From Phaeoceros laevis (taxonomy: Eukaryota > Anthocerotophyta > Anthocerotopsida > Notothyladales), in assembly GCA_049999765.1 (NCBI GenBank), contig JBNGIQ010009040.1, positions 71,040 through 115,072 on the forward strand: a DNA stretch of 44,033 nt, given 5' to 3'. Below are positions 32,789 through 43,289 of this stretch, in pieces. The position numbers and the translations under genes are program-made. The notes beneath the pieces are model-generated. The model was not told the origin of the DNA. It did not search any database and was given only the letters and a program-made list of their open reading frames with translations. How positions within the stretch are numbered: the stretch's first letter is position 1; each line of letters begins with the position of its first letter.

Positions 32789-35700
32789 ATGGGAGTTAAA
32801 AGTTTGCTCTTCCATCTGCTCAAGAACTCGGAAAAACAAACAAGAGAGAAATCCCTTTGGTCGGGCAATCAGCACAGGGACAAGGTGGTGGATTGCGGAC
32901 TAGCTACATTGGTTTCCCAGCTACAAGGTTGTCTGGCCAGAGTGCGAGGGTTTACTTCCATCGGGTCTTGTGCACCAATTGAAGAAATTCAACGTCTGTG
33001 CGAGCAAGGGCAGCTGGACCGAGCACTGGATGTTTTGTCGCTTATGGACGATCAGGGCATTGCTCCCTCTGTGCAGATATATGCGAGCCTTCTGAAAGTT
33101 TGTGCCAAAAGGAAGGCCCTGGCACAGACTAAGCAAGTGCGTGCACACTTGGCCAAACATGGCTTTGAAAATTCCAGGTTTGTTGGTGAGTCTATGGTGA
33201 GCACGTTAGTAAGGTGTGGAAGCCTTGACGATGCGTTGGAGGTATTTCACAGTTTGAGGCACCAAACTGCTTTCTCCTGGACAGCAGTGATTTCTGGGTA
33301 CACTACATCAGGGCAAGGTCAGGAGGCTCTCAGATTTTATCAGAAGATGCAAGAGAAGGGTGTACAGCCCAATGCACATACATTTGTCCACCTTCTAAAA
33401 GCTTGTGGTAGCATGCCTAATCTTAGAGAGGGCAAGCGCATCCATTCGGATGTCTTAAAGTATGGGTTCGAATGTGATGTGTTTGTAGGCACTTGTCTAC
33501 TAGACATGTATGGAAAGTGTGGGAGTATTGTTGATGCACACAATGTCTTTGATAAGTTGACTCATCGTGATGTGGTGTCATGGAATGCAATGCTCACTGC
33601 ATATGCCCAGCATGGGCAAGCAGAGAAAGCACTGCAGCTTTATGAAAGGATGCAGCAGGAAGGTGTTAGCTCAAATGATCGCACATTTGTAAGTGTGCTT
33701 CAAGCATGCGGTATGCTGGCAGAGAAGGAAGCAGGTGCTGGAGATGGACAATCCAATAAGGTGAAGCTATTAGAAAAAGGAAAGGCTATACATGCTGACG
33801 CTCAGAGAAAGGGCTACCATACAGATGTCTTTGTAGGTAGCACTCTAGTCAGTATGTATGGGAAGTGTGGGAGCATTGTGGATGCGCATGATGTGTTTTA
33901 TGGTTTGCACCAGCGGAATGTGGTGTCATGGAATGCTATGCTCGCTGCATATGTGGAGAAGAACCAACCGGAAAAAGCTTTACTGTCATATGAAAATATG
34001 AAAGATGAGGGCATACTTCCAAATGATCGGACCTTTGTTAATGTTCTCCAAGCTTGTGCAATGGTTGCGGACAAGGAAGATGCAGCTGTTGTCACTGGGC
34101 AGTCCACCAAGGTGCAGTCTCTTAGACATGGAAAGGCAATACATTTTGACGCTAAAAGGAAGTCGTATGATTCAGATGTCTTTGTTGGTAGCTCCCTCAT
34201 TCATTTGTACGGCAAGTGCGGTAGCATTGTGGATGCACAGAACGTGTTTCTCGGGTTGTCTCACAGGGATGTGGTGTCTTGGAATTCCATGCTGGCCGCA
34301 TATGCCCATCTAGGCATGCCAGACAAGGCTTTACTGTTGTATGACCAAATGTTAAATCAAGGCGTTAGTCCCAATGTTCGAACTTTTGTTAGCTCCCTGC
34401 AAGCATGTGCCATGTCTGCAGAGGACAAATGTGTTGTCGATCGACGTTCAGCCAAGTTAATGTCTCTAGAAAAGGGTAGAGCAATGCATGATCTCGCCGT
34501 TAGAAAGGGCTGTGAACAGGATGTCTTTGTTGGTAACACTTTGGTAAGCATGTACGGAAAGTGTGGGAGCGTTGTGGATGCACAAAAGGTGTTTGACAAG
34601 TTGTCCCAACGTGATGTGGTATCATGGAACACAATGCTTGTGGCATATGTCGAGGAGGACCAAGCAGAGATGGTTCTACAGCTGTACGACCAGATGGAGA
34701 AGGAAGGTGTGAGTTCAGATGTTCGGACCCTTGTAACTGCTCTTCAAGCCTGTGGCATACTTGCAGAGAAGAAAAAGGATGGCCAATCGTCTGAGGTAAG
34801 GCCAGTAGAAATGGGCAGAAAAATCCACGCAGATGCTCAATATAAGGGTTACGATTCAGATGTGTACGTTAGTAACACTCTTGTCAATATGTATGGGAAA
34901 TGTGGGAGCATTGTGGATGCACGAAACGTGTTTAATGGGTTGTCCAAGCGGCATGTGGTGTCATGGAATGCCATGCTTGCAGCGTACGTTGAGGATGAGA
35001 AAGCAGAAGAGGCTTGGCATCTGTACAAGCAAATGAAGGAGGAAGCTGTGAGTCCTGATGCTCGAACCTTTATCAGCATAGTCCAAGCATGTGGCATACT
35101 CGCAGAGAAGCAAGACGTTTTGACTAAAGGAGAATATCTAAACATGGGGAAGGCTATTCATGCTGACACGCAATCAAGAGGCTACAGTTCAGAGGTCTTC
35201 GTTGGCAGCGCTCTTGTTGGTATGTATAGGAAGTGTGGGAGCATTTTGGATGCACGAAGTGTTTTTGATAAAATGCAGCAGAGGGATGTTGTTTCATGGA
35301 ATGCCATTTTGATGGGATATGTTGAGCAAGGCGACGCAGAAAATGCTTTGCACCTCTATGACAAAATGCTGGAGGAAGATGCCAATCCAAATGTTCGAAC
35401 GTTTTTAACTGTGATCCAAGCATGTGAAATTCTTGCAGAGCAGGACATGGATCTGGGATCGACCAAAGTAAAGGGTCTAGAGAAGGGGAAGGCAATACAT
35501 GCTAATGCTAGAAGTAAGGGCTATGACTCTGATGTCTTTGTTGCTAGCGCATTAGTCAGTATGTATGGCAGATGTGGGAGCATGGTGGATGCAACGAATG
35601 CATTCAACAGTGTTTCCCAGCCGGACGTGGTGGTATGGAATGCGATGCTTGCCGCATATACTCAATTGGGACAGGGAGAAAAGGCTTTGCAGCTGTACAG

Positions 35701-37039
35701 GCAAATGGAGCAGCAACATCTGAGTCCAGACGCTTGGACATTTGTCAGTGTGCTTCAAGCATGTGGCATGCTTGCTGAGAAAGAAGAAGAAAACGGGGAT
35801 TCTGTAAAGCTGAAGTCTCTACAAGAAGGCAGAGCAATACATAAGGATGCTCAGAGGAAGGGGCATGACTCAGATGTGTTCGTTTCTACCACCCTGATTA
35901 GTATGTACGGGAAGTGTGGAAGCATTCTGGAAGCACAAACTGTTTTTGATGGCTTGTCTCAGAAGGGTGTGGTGCCATGGAATGCTATGCTTGCAGCCTA
36001 TGCTCAACAGGGTCAAGGAGAGGAGGCTTTGCAGCTATGGAGGCAAATGCAAGAGCGAGGTGTAAGCGTGAATGAGATTACACTTGTGTGCCTTTTGCAA
36101 GCATGCAGCAACTCAGGAAGCTTAGCAATTCTTAGGCACATTCATGACACACTTGTGCCCACCCAAGATGAGCTGAGTCCTAGGCTAGCAAGTGCTCTCA
36201 TTAGTGCCTATGGAAGGTGCGCGAGCATGGATGATGCTCGGACAGTATTTAAAGCCTTGGCCAACCCCGACGGGGTGTCGTGGAATGCATTGATTGCTGG
36301 GTACGCCCGACAAGGAAGTTACATCGCAAGCTTGGAATGCTATGAGGAAATGCGGGTGGCTGGTATGAAGCCAAATGAAGTCACATTCCTCTCACTTCTC
36401 TCTGCCTGCAGTCATGCTGGCTTAGTGGACAAAGGTGTCGAGTACTTTGAGTCCATGAGCAGGGATTACGCTGTTACCCCTGAGATTGAACATTATGCTT
36501 GTATGGTAGACCTCTTTGGGCGTGCAGGGTGCTTCAGAAGGGTAGAGGAGTTCTTGTCAACTATGCCCATGCAGCCGGATCTGGGCATGTGGTTGTGTTT
36601 ACTTTCTGCCTGTCAAAAGCATGGCATGGTTGAGATGGGAAAGCAGGCTTTTGATAAGGCTGTGCGCCTGCAACCACGAGATTCTGCTGCGTATATTCTC
36701 ATGTCGAACATCTATGCCGATGCTGGCATGTGGGACCATGCAAAGGAGATGCATGCCTGCAGGCAGAAGGAAGGTGCGAGGAAGAAGCCGGGGCAGACCT
36801 GGATTGAGCTCGAGCAAGAAGTACATTCTTTCAACGTAGGGGATGACAAGCACATACACCAGGCCCAGGTTTATGACCTGCTGGGAAAAATATCAGTGCC
36901 AATAGTAAATCAAATGCATTCGTTTAGCACTGTGAGAAGGTGTCATTCTTGCGCGCCTCTGGGACTCGGTGTACTTTGCATCCTCCCTTCGGCAGACAAC
37001 CACACAGGAAAGGAATGGAAATTTATTTATGGTGTCTGA
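32789..37039 (+). CDS. PPR protein, PLS class with E domain, no DYW, 1,416 residues
   Basis: The ATG at 32789 (MGVKSLLFHLLKNSEKQTRE) gives a short, basic, acid-poor leader suited to mitochondrial or plastid import. The leader is followed by DCGLATLVSQLQGCLARVRG, homologous to the neighbour. About ten PLS units follow, each with MYGKCGSIVDAxxVF, RDVVSWNAMLAAYxxxGQAE and TFVSVLQACGMLAEKE. A variable linker then leads into KGKAIHADAQRKGYxxDVFV. The last units (AYGRCASMDDARTVFKALAN, LLSACSHAGLVDKGVEYFES) lead to E/E+ motifs (YILMSNIYADAGMWDHAKEM, KKPGQTWIELEQEVHSFNVG, HQAQVYDLLGKI). No DYW domain follows, and the final 50 residues are unrelated. It has two units more than its divergent paralogue. 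The likely role is recognition of an organellar transcript for editing or processing, with a deaminase supplied by another protein. It is a single exon. Confidence 0.92.
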   Translation: MGVKSLLFHLLKNSEKQTREKSLWSGNQHRDKVVDCGLATLVSQLQGCLARVRGFTSIGSCAPIEEIQRLCEQGQLDRALDVLSLMDDQGIAPSVQIYASLLKVCAKRKALAQTKQVRAHLAKHGFENSRFVGESMVSTLVRCGSLDDALEVFHSLRHQTAFSWTAVISGYTTSGQGQEALRFYQKMQEKGVQPNAHTFVHLLKACGSMPNLREGKRIHSDVLKYGFECDVFVGTCLLDMYGKCGSIVDAHNVFDKLTHRDVVSWNAMLTAYAQHGQAEKALQLYERMQQEGVSSNDRTFVSVLQACGMLAEKEAGAGDGQSNKVKLLEKGKAIHADAQRKGYHTDVFVGSTLVSMYGKCGSIVDAHDVFYGLHQRNVVSWNAMLAAYVEKNQPEKALLSYENMKDEGILPNDRTFVNVLQACAMVADKEDAAVVTGQSTKVQSLRHGKAIHFDAKRKSYDSDVFVGSSLIHLYGKCGSIVDAQNVFLGLSHRDVVSWNSMLAAYAHLGMPDKALLLYDQMLNQGVSPNVRTFVSSLQACAMSAEDKCVVDRRSAKLMSLEKGRAMHDLAVRKGCEQDVFVGNTLVSMYGKCGSVVDAQKVFDKLSQRDVVSWNTMLVAYVEEDQAEMVLQLYDQMEKEGVSSDVRTLVTALQACGILAEKKKDGQSSEVRPVEMGRKIHADAQYKGYDSDVYVSNTLVNMYGKCGSIVDARNVFNGLSKRHVVSWNAMLAAYVEDEKAEEAWHLYKQMKEEAVSPDARTFISIVQACGILAEKQDVLTKGEYLNMGKAIHADTQSRGYSSEVFVGSALVGMYRKCGSILDARSVFDKMQQRDVVSWNAILMGYVEQGDAENALHLYDKMLEEDANPNVRTFLTVIQACEILAEQDMDLGSTKVKGLEKGKAIHANARSKGYDSDVFVASALVSMYGRCGSMVDATNAFNSVSQPDVVVWNAMLAAYTQLGQGEKALQLYRQMEQQHLSPDAWTFVSVLQACGMLAEKEEENGDSVKLKSLQEGRAIHKDAQRKGHDSDVFVSTTLISMYGKCGSILEAQTVFDGLSQKGVVPWNAMLAAYAQQGQGEEALQLWRQMQERGVSVNEITLVCLLQACSNSGSLAILRHIHDTLVPTQDELSPRLASALISAYGRCASMDDARTVFKALANPDGVSWNALIAGYARQGSYIASLECYEEMRVAGMKPNEVTFLSLLSACSHAGLVDKGVEYFESMSRDYAVTPEIEHYACMVDLFGRAGCFRRVEEFLSTMPMQPDLGMWLCLLSACQKHGMVEMGKQAFDKAVRLQPRDSAAYILMSNIYADAGMWDHAKEMHACRQKEGARKKPGQTWIELEQEVHSFNVGDDKHIHQAQVYDLLGKISVPIVNQMHSFSTVRRCHSCAPLGLGVLCILPSADNHTGKEWKFIYGV

Positions 37040-37779
37040 GCACCACTGCTTCTCAAACCTACCAATCATGTACGTCATGCGTCTCTAGGTTCTCTAGAGA
37101 TGGGTGACGTTTTGTATACCACAACGTCTGCAGAACCTTAGAACTTCGCACAGCAGTGATGTCTGGTCAGGTGTCTGATCAAATTTTGTGATTACGAGAC
37201 ATCAGACACAAGGGACACTACAAGGTGCTGATGTCACCTACCACTACAGATAGGAATAGTCGGAGCAAACATCCAGACTCTAGGAATGAAAGATATTATG
37301 CTTTGGCAACCGTGGAGGACGTTATGTCCCCCGACATTCTGACCACAGTGGATTCCAAAGAAATTGTGGGCTCAACAAATGTCTGGTCCACCAACAAAAT
37401 TTAACATGCGCTAAAGCTTGTCACAGCCACCTGCTACTGTTGCTCCTATACGCATCAGCAATGTTTCTCCCAAACCTACATAGCACAGAGTAAGCCATTA
37501 TTCCATCAAAGCGGGGGTCGTGCTTTTCTCGCCCAGCTCCATCTGCAAAACCCCGTCGCGGCCAGCTAAGTGAATTCTTATGCCACTAGCTAGGCAAATA
37601 TTCGGTAATGCACTCGTCCAAGCACTTCGCTGACCACTCAGATGTATCTCTGACAGTATCTTCCCCCTCTGATGAGCTGTGACACCGCACAGAGACGACT
37701 CCGGTAGCTCGGGTTTGTCCACAAATTGTGCTTCCGTCCCAATCTTGTGGTCATCACAACAGTACAGTGAACAGTGCAG
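37040..37779. other. 3' flank and intergenic
   Basis: This lies between the PPR stop and the uL16m stop, which converge. A 74-codon minus frame at 37498-37722 has no recognised homology and is probably chance. Confidence 0.45.
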
Positions 37780-38333
37780 CTATGACCATTTAATAAATCT
37801 AGTTGCTAGGCGTATCCGATGAGATGCTAATCTTGCAGCCTCCTGAGCAAGTGGCGCACTGATGCCGTCAAGTTCAAACAAGACCTGCCCTTCCTTCACC
37901 TTTGCTATGCAACCTGTAGGGTTTCCCTTTCCTTTCCCCATCCTGACCTCTGTGGGCTTGCTGGTGATAGGAGTCTGAGCGACCACCCTCAGCCAGATCT
38001 GACCATGCCTCCTGAACTTCCTGCTCATCACACGACGTGCCGCTTCGATGGCCCCGTACGAAATTCTGCCAGATTCCTTACTGACCAAACCAAACTTCCC
38101 ATACACCAGCCTTGCGCCATCCCCTTGAATACCGTCACATCTGCCTTTGTGAACCTTTGCACGCATGATCTACAAACACAAACACGAACTAATCAACGTT
38201 TCTATGACGGCTTCATGACCTCGCATTTCTGCCCTCATAATGGCTGACAAGTGATGGAAGCGCGTAAACACATTGTCACAAGCTGTACCGTTTTCAGATG
38301 AGCTAGCGTCTTGGGACCGCCAGGCGCAGCCAT
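37780..38333 (-). CDS. RPL16: Mitochondrial-type ribosomal protein L16 (uL16m), nuclear copy
   Basis: Two exons, 38333-38289 (MAAPGGPKTLAHLKT) and 38169-37780, join in phase across a 119-bp intron to give 144 residues. The body is the plant mitochondrial L16 type: ISYGAIEAARRVMSRKFRRH, GQIWLRVVAQTPITSKPTEV, RMGKGKGNPTGCIAKVKEGQ and VLFELDGISAPLAQEAARLA, ending FIKWS. ITSKPTEVRMGKGKGNP and the end distinguish it from the plastid protein. uL16 sits at the central protuberance near the A and P sites and is needed for large-subunit maturation. The spliceosomal intron shows nuclear residence. There is hardly any extra presequence: the short first exon plus the basic MRAKVHKGRCDG stretch must act as the import signal. 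Confidence 0.9.
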
Positions 38334-38705
38334 TTCGTGTCCGGGAACTCCAATCCCACGCTACGAACACTGGATGAAGGAATGACCTAGAAGCCGACTA
38401 ATAATGAAACTGTGATGCCGGATATAAAACCCAAATACTGTAGTCTAGAATCTAGATTGAGCATCTTGCGTTTCATTTACGCCAGTCTTGCTGTTTGACC
38501 GAAATGCCCTCAACATAACTGAAACGAGGGATCTTCCACGTGCCGTGAGGTGTGAAATGGCCGTTTTTCCGGTATTTGTGTAGCCAAGGACGAGAGGATG
38601 GTGCTGGAGTAGCCGGGCCTGCGAAGACTCAATGTTGGATTTGGCAGCCGGGTATGGGGTGGACATTTCCTGCCCAGCGCAGCCACGGATTGCAACATAT
38701 CTGAC
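38334..38705. promoter_or_regulatory. Upstream region shared by uL16m and the CD36-like gene
   Basis: The two genes are divergent with 372 bp between start codons. No defined element is claimed. Confidence 0.45.
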
Positions 38706-41700
38706 ATGCCACCGCCAGGCAGTGAGACCAGGGACGTGCCGGAGCCCGAGGAATTGGAAGCCGCGCTTCCTCCGACATTGGAATCAGCTAGCCTGTCGCC
38801 CGAAAATGTTGTCGAGGGCTTCTCTTCTCCGGCAGATGTTTCAGGAAGCGGTCTTGGAGAGAGCCAACGGCAGGACACGGCCTCCTCTTCTGCGCAAACA
38901 CCAGATCTAGAGATCGTAGACGATGAGGGTCCAAGAACGTCCCTGGTTGAGAGTACTGGCTCATTTGGGGAGGCAGCCACATTGCAGGCTCTACCTTCAC
39001 CTGAAACTGCAGCGGATGGTTTGGCGTCTGATTGGTCCCCGGCTCAGTCTGAGCAAGGAGACTTGGAGAACTCGGAAAGCGGAGCACTCCTGGGACAGCC
39101 TGAGGGAGGGGGTTTGGTTCAGGCATCTACACACCCAGAACCTGCTGTAGTCGACCCGCAAGATCAAGCAAGCTCATCTGCGGAAGGTGCAGCAGTTGGG
39201 CAAACATCACAAGAGGAAGGGGCTACGGAGCAGGCATCTCCGCTATCTGAGTTAGGGTCAGCTGACCCGGACGAGAGGGCAAGCCCGTCTGTAGAGAGTG
39301 ACCCGCTGGGAGCACCAGCAGAGGAAGGAGACGATGAGGCAAAATCTGAACCTGTGGGGGCTTCAGATGACAAGCCTGTTTCCAAAGATGAGCCAAGCCC
39401 ATCCGAAGTCCGGCACGATGTACGAGCTGGGCAGGTTTACACCAAAAGAATGCGCCAAGGGGTTGCAATTTTCTGCTCTCTGCTGGGGCTGACAACCTTT
39501 CTTCTGAGCACCGTGTTGACTTACCAGATTGCACTTCCTGGGATCCAGCATATGTTTTTTAAGGTAAGTGCCGCTTCTTGATCCTCCACCGTGAGTCGAA
39601 ATGCAACACCAGTCCCTTATGGCTGAGTGCATGACATGCCAATACCCTAGGTCTTCCGGCTCTCGACTCACGATACTCTTTTGCATCTTTGTTCGCGAAC
39701 CTTGACCAGGTTGCATTTTGGCTTGTTGCAGAGTCTTCTTATTAGCAATGAGACGGATGGTTTCAACTCTCAGAAGTCCGTGTCCTATGGCTTATACAAG
39801 AGTTGGTACTTCTGGAACATCACCAACCAGAAAATGTACACAAATGGCTCTCAACCTCCTACGCTGCAACAGGTTATATCTCAAATGTGTTGGGCTCATG
39901 TCCCTCTTATTCTCTGAAAGATAGTTTCACATTGACTTGATGAAGCAATTGCCAAAGTGTCTAGTACTGAGTTTGCTATGCTTGTCCAATGAAGTAGCAG
40001 GTTGGTCCCTACACAATGCAGCAGGTCGTGAAGATCAATGATGTAAACTTTGTGGAAGGGGGGGTTGAAGTCTTGAGATCAACAACCGTGTATGGCATAT
40101 ACGCTCCAGAAAGGTCTTGTGCTGCCTGCTCATTGGACGACTCCCTGACTGTAGTGAATGAAGTGTTCATGGCTACCATAGACTCCCAGTTCAACAATGA
40201 TCCAATAGCGCTGCTGCAAGCATACGTTCCTGGTCTCATTGCTGACGCCTTACGACACATCGAGGGTGCTGACTCTCTTTCATTGTAGTCTTCAGGTCAT
40301 TTCCACAGTTTCCTAGCATTCTTCCAACTTCTTGATGACCCATTTGATAAGTTGGACCCTTCTTGAATACACTTAAACAAGGTGGATCTAACACTATTCC
40401 CTTTTGCAGCTTATATTCTTAATGGAAAGAAGCCTCCGACGCCTGCTGCGGCCACACAATTGGCTCGTCAGCAGTTTCGGCTTTGTAATGTAGTCGACTC
40501 CAAAAAGAACGTATCCATAAAAAAAGTTGACAGCACGTACAAGTTACAATACAATCCAGAGTACTGTGCCTGGGCAACGGCCAACAAAGTCAAGTACGCT
40601 CCTACTACCATGACTGCGGCTGAGCTTGACTTACTATTCTCCTTGATATTCGCGGATGTGCCCAACCCTGTGGCGACTGTGGTGAAGTTAATCAATCCGA
40701 GGGTATCTTACTTCCAGAGGCTGAGTTGGCTCAGAATTGAGCTGTCTATTGGCATCCTGGAGTATCTCAACTACCTGGTGAAGTACCTCGCTCAACAATT
40801 TTTCACGCAGACTGTAGTACAAAACAATGGTGGCCTAATTGTCACTCGAACTGTCAGAGAACTACTGTACGGCTACTATGACCCTTGGCTGGAGAGCATA
40901 CATGGAAATCGCAGTGCTAAAGCATGGGTGACTCAGATTCACACCCAGCAGGAGGTAGAGCACCCCACAAGGCCACTTCCTGAAGTCCAGGGGTACATGG
41001 GGATAAACCGTGGCACGAGTGATATCTCGAAGCTCTACTGGATCACTCAGCAGGGCACAATAATGCAGAGGTCTCCAACCGCTTTGAATGCCAGGAAAGT
41101 AGATTGGGAGCAGGGATCTATAACAGTGGAAGCGTCCAGTGGACTTTTCTTTTCACCGCGCAACGTAGTAAGGGGACAGAATGTTTCCATGTGGTTAGAC
41201 ATCTGGATGCGCCACGTGACTCTTCAATACATTGGTGTTGGCCATGTTCACGGCTTGACAGTGTACAAATACAGATTGGCTGATTCATCTCTTGAAGCTT
41301 GTGCTACACCAACAACTTCTACCAGGTATGGGAACCTGCTTGCAGTGAAAATTTTGTTTCACCTGTAACAACACCAGAGTAGTTTGTATACAAGTAGCCT
41401 AGTATTCGATTGTTAATATCACCTGACATATAGTGCCTAAGCTGGTGTGTTGGGTATACTAGAAGACAGTGTCAAGAGGGGGCGGACATAGGATCCGACA
41501 TAGATTGAAAAGGTTGCGGTTTGTCTTTGTACACGATAACAACAGGAAGCTACAGGCAGAAGGTCCCTGTATGTACCCAAATAGATATTATGGTCTCATC
41601 AACATGAGCCGATTCCAGTCTGCTGTTTTCCAGACTCTTCCTCATTTCTACCGAGCGGATCCTCGCATAACGAAGACTCTAGGACTGAGTGCTGGTGCCA

Positions 41701-43289
41701 TGCAACCGAACGAAGCTTACGAATTTACTATGGATATCGAGCCTTCCTTCGGTGCTAGTGTGAATCTTTCCTTCTGGTTTCAGAAAGTCTTCGAGGTCAA
41801 ACGGCTGACGTATCTGTATGAAAAGCTTTGGATCAGTACGGACAAAACTTTTCAAGGTTCAACATGGATCCCCCACAGTTACTACCATATTGAAGTAAGT
41901 TGCTGAGGTAGTTATGCTGCTGCTAGTCTGTTGACTCCTAGTTTGTGACTGGTGCAAAGGCCCTGAAGCACACATTGTTAATGGCAGACCACTGCCAACA
42001 AGTCCGTGTGTGATGCGTTGGCTGCCGGCACCTCGGTTCTGTCTGCTGTTGTTTTCCTGATGGGAAATGTTATCCCGTTCTGCTCTGTGGGCTGCCTTAT
42101 TTGTGGCCTTCAATGCCTTTGGCGAAGAAAGAAGCTTACTATCTGCTACATTGTCTGCATTGAGGTACTATCAACTCAACCGCCTCTTAAGTCGGTCTGG
42201 AATAATTGTGTTGGCTGTAGCTGGTACAGTAGACCAGACTTAGAAACGTCCATCTACTTGGGGCTCTCACAGGGGGATTCGGACGAGGCTCCAACCTCTG
42301 AACTAGTAACAGCGGTGGTCATGGATCCTAAAGAGCTACAGCAAGTTCTCAAGGAAGAAAGACAAGTAGAGCAAAAGCAAAAAGAAGAGCTCAGCTGGCG
42401 ACGTTTCAATGAGCAAATGATACAACACACTCACAGGGAGGCTGAAGTGACAAAGCAGCATGCAGAACACCGAAGAGCGACTATTATACTGGCAGCTAGA
42501 GAAGCTGCAGTTAAAGAGGCAGCAGCCGTGGCAGCAGCAGCTGCAGAAGCAGCAGCTGTGGCAGCAGCATCTGCAGAAGCAGCAGCTATGGAAACAGCTT
42601 TAGAAGATCTGGCAGGAGACAGGGTGGAGGAATCCGCACAACCTGTCAGTGAGGACCTTGAGTTGCAGAGCACTGAACTACAGGGAGACACCGGAAAGCC
42701 ATGGGATTCTGCCAGGTCGGTTTCCTTGCTTGAAGTCGAGAACACACTCTACCCTGCACTTGACAGCTCTCGAAAAGAGGAGATTCCCCAGTTGGACAGC
42801 GTCAAAGAAGAATGGGCAAGAACGGCATCCCTTATTGAAGCTGAGGGACCGGTGGTGAGAACACATTCCTTAAGGCCTGCTCAGCCTCTAGAGCAAACCA
42901 CAGCAGCATCTTCAACGGAAGCTGAGAGCTCAAGTAGTGGACAAACTAGAACAGACTGGTCACGAACAACTTCTCTCATAGAAGCCAGCGACTCATACAG
43001 CAAAGCCACCTTAGAGTGGTCCAGAACAGCATCTCTGTTTGAAGCATGGGGCCCAGGAGCTCAGAGTTCACGAGCATGGTCCAGAACATTCTCCACCATT
43101 GAACCTGAAAGTGCAAACGTTGCACTGACAGGCTGGTCAAGATCAGCTTCGCTCGTTGAAGCTGAAGAATCCAAGCTCAGATGGGTTTACCCGCGCGCAG
43201 CACGCATTGGTTTAAAAAGTCCAGCCCCGGGCTTGGCAGTTTTGAGCAGCATATCTGAAGATTCTCCCGACCAAGACCATGTGGAATAA
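38706..43289 (+). CDS. CD36/LIMP-2 (scavenger receptor B) family membrane protein with long cytosolic tails
   Basis: Six exons join with matching phases: 38706-39563, 39732-39872, 40001-40265, 40410-41325, 41546-41894 and 41988-43289 (1,276 residues). Residues 1-250 are acidic, Ser/Pro-rich and disordered. TM1 (FCSLLGLTTFLLSTVLTYQI) is at about 252-275. The lumenal/extracellular domain follows CD36: LYKSWYFWNITNQKMYTNGS, VGPYTMQQ, VRELLYGYYDPWLESI, a cysteine region (EGPCMYPNRYYGLINMSRF), LPHFYRADP and MDIEPSFGASVNLSFWFQKV. TM2 (SVLSAVVFLMGNVIPFCSVG) is at about 858-886, then Cys residues and RRKK. The 390-residue C-terminal tail has an Ala-rich charged helix and repeated RTxSLIEA motifs. Animal CD36/LIMP-2 proteins bind lipids or lysosomal hydrolases, typically with very short tails. 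Function here is unknown. Lipid uptake or endomembrane sorting is inference. Confidence 0.88.
42702..43172 (+). repeat. Repeated W-S/A-R-T/S-x-S-L-I-E-A motifs in the CD36-like tail
   Basis: Clear copies are WARTASLIEAEG (about 42814), WSRTTSLIEASD (42957), WSRTASLFEAWG (43017), WSRTFSTIEPES (43077) and WSRSASLVEAEE (43134). A weaker one is ARSVSLLEVEN (about 42711). The last four are spaced 57-60 bp, i.e. 19-20 residues. Each has Arg three residues before a Ser, the basophilic kinase consensus R-x-x-S. Confidence 0.88.
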
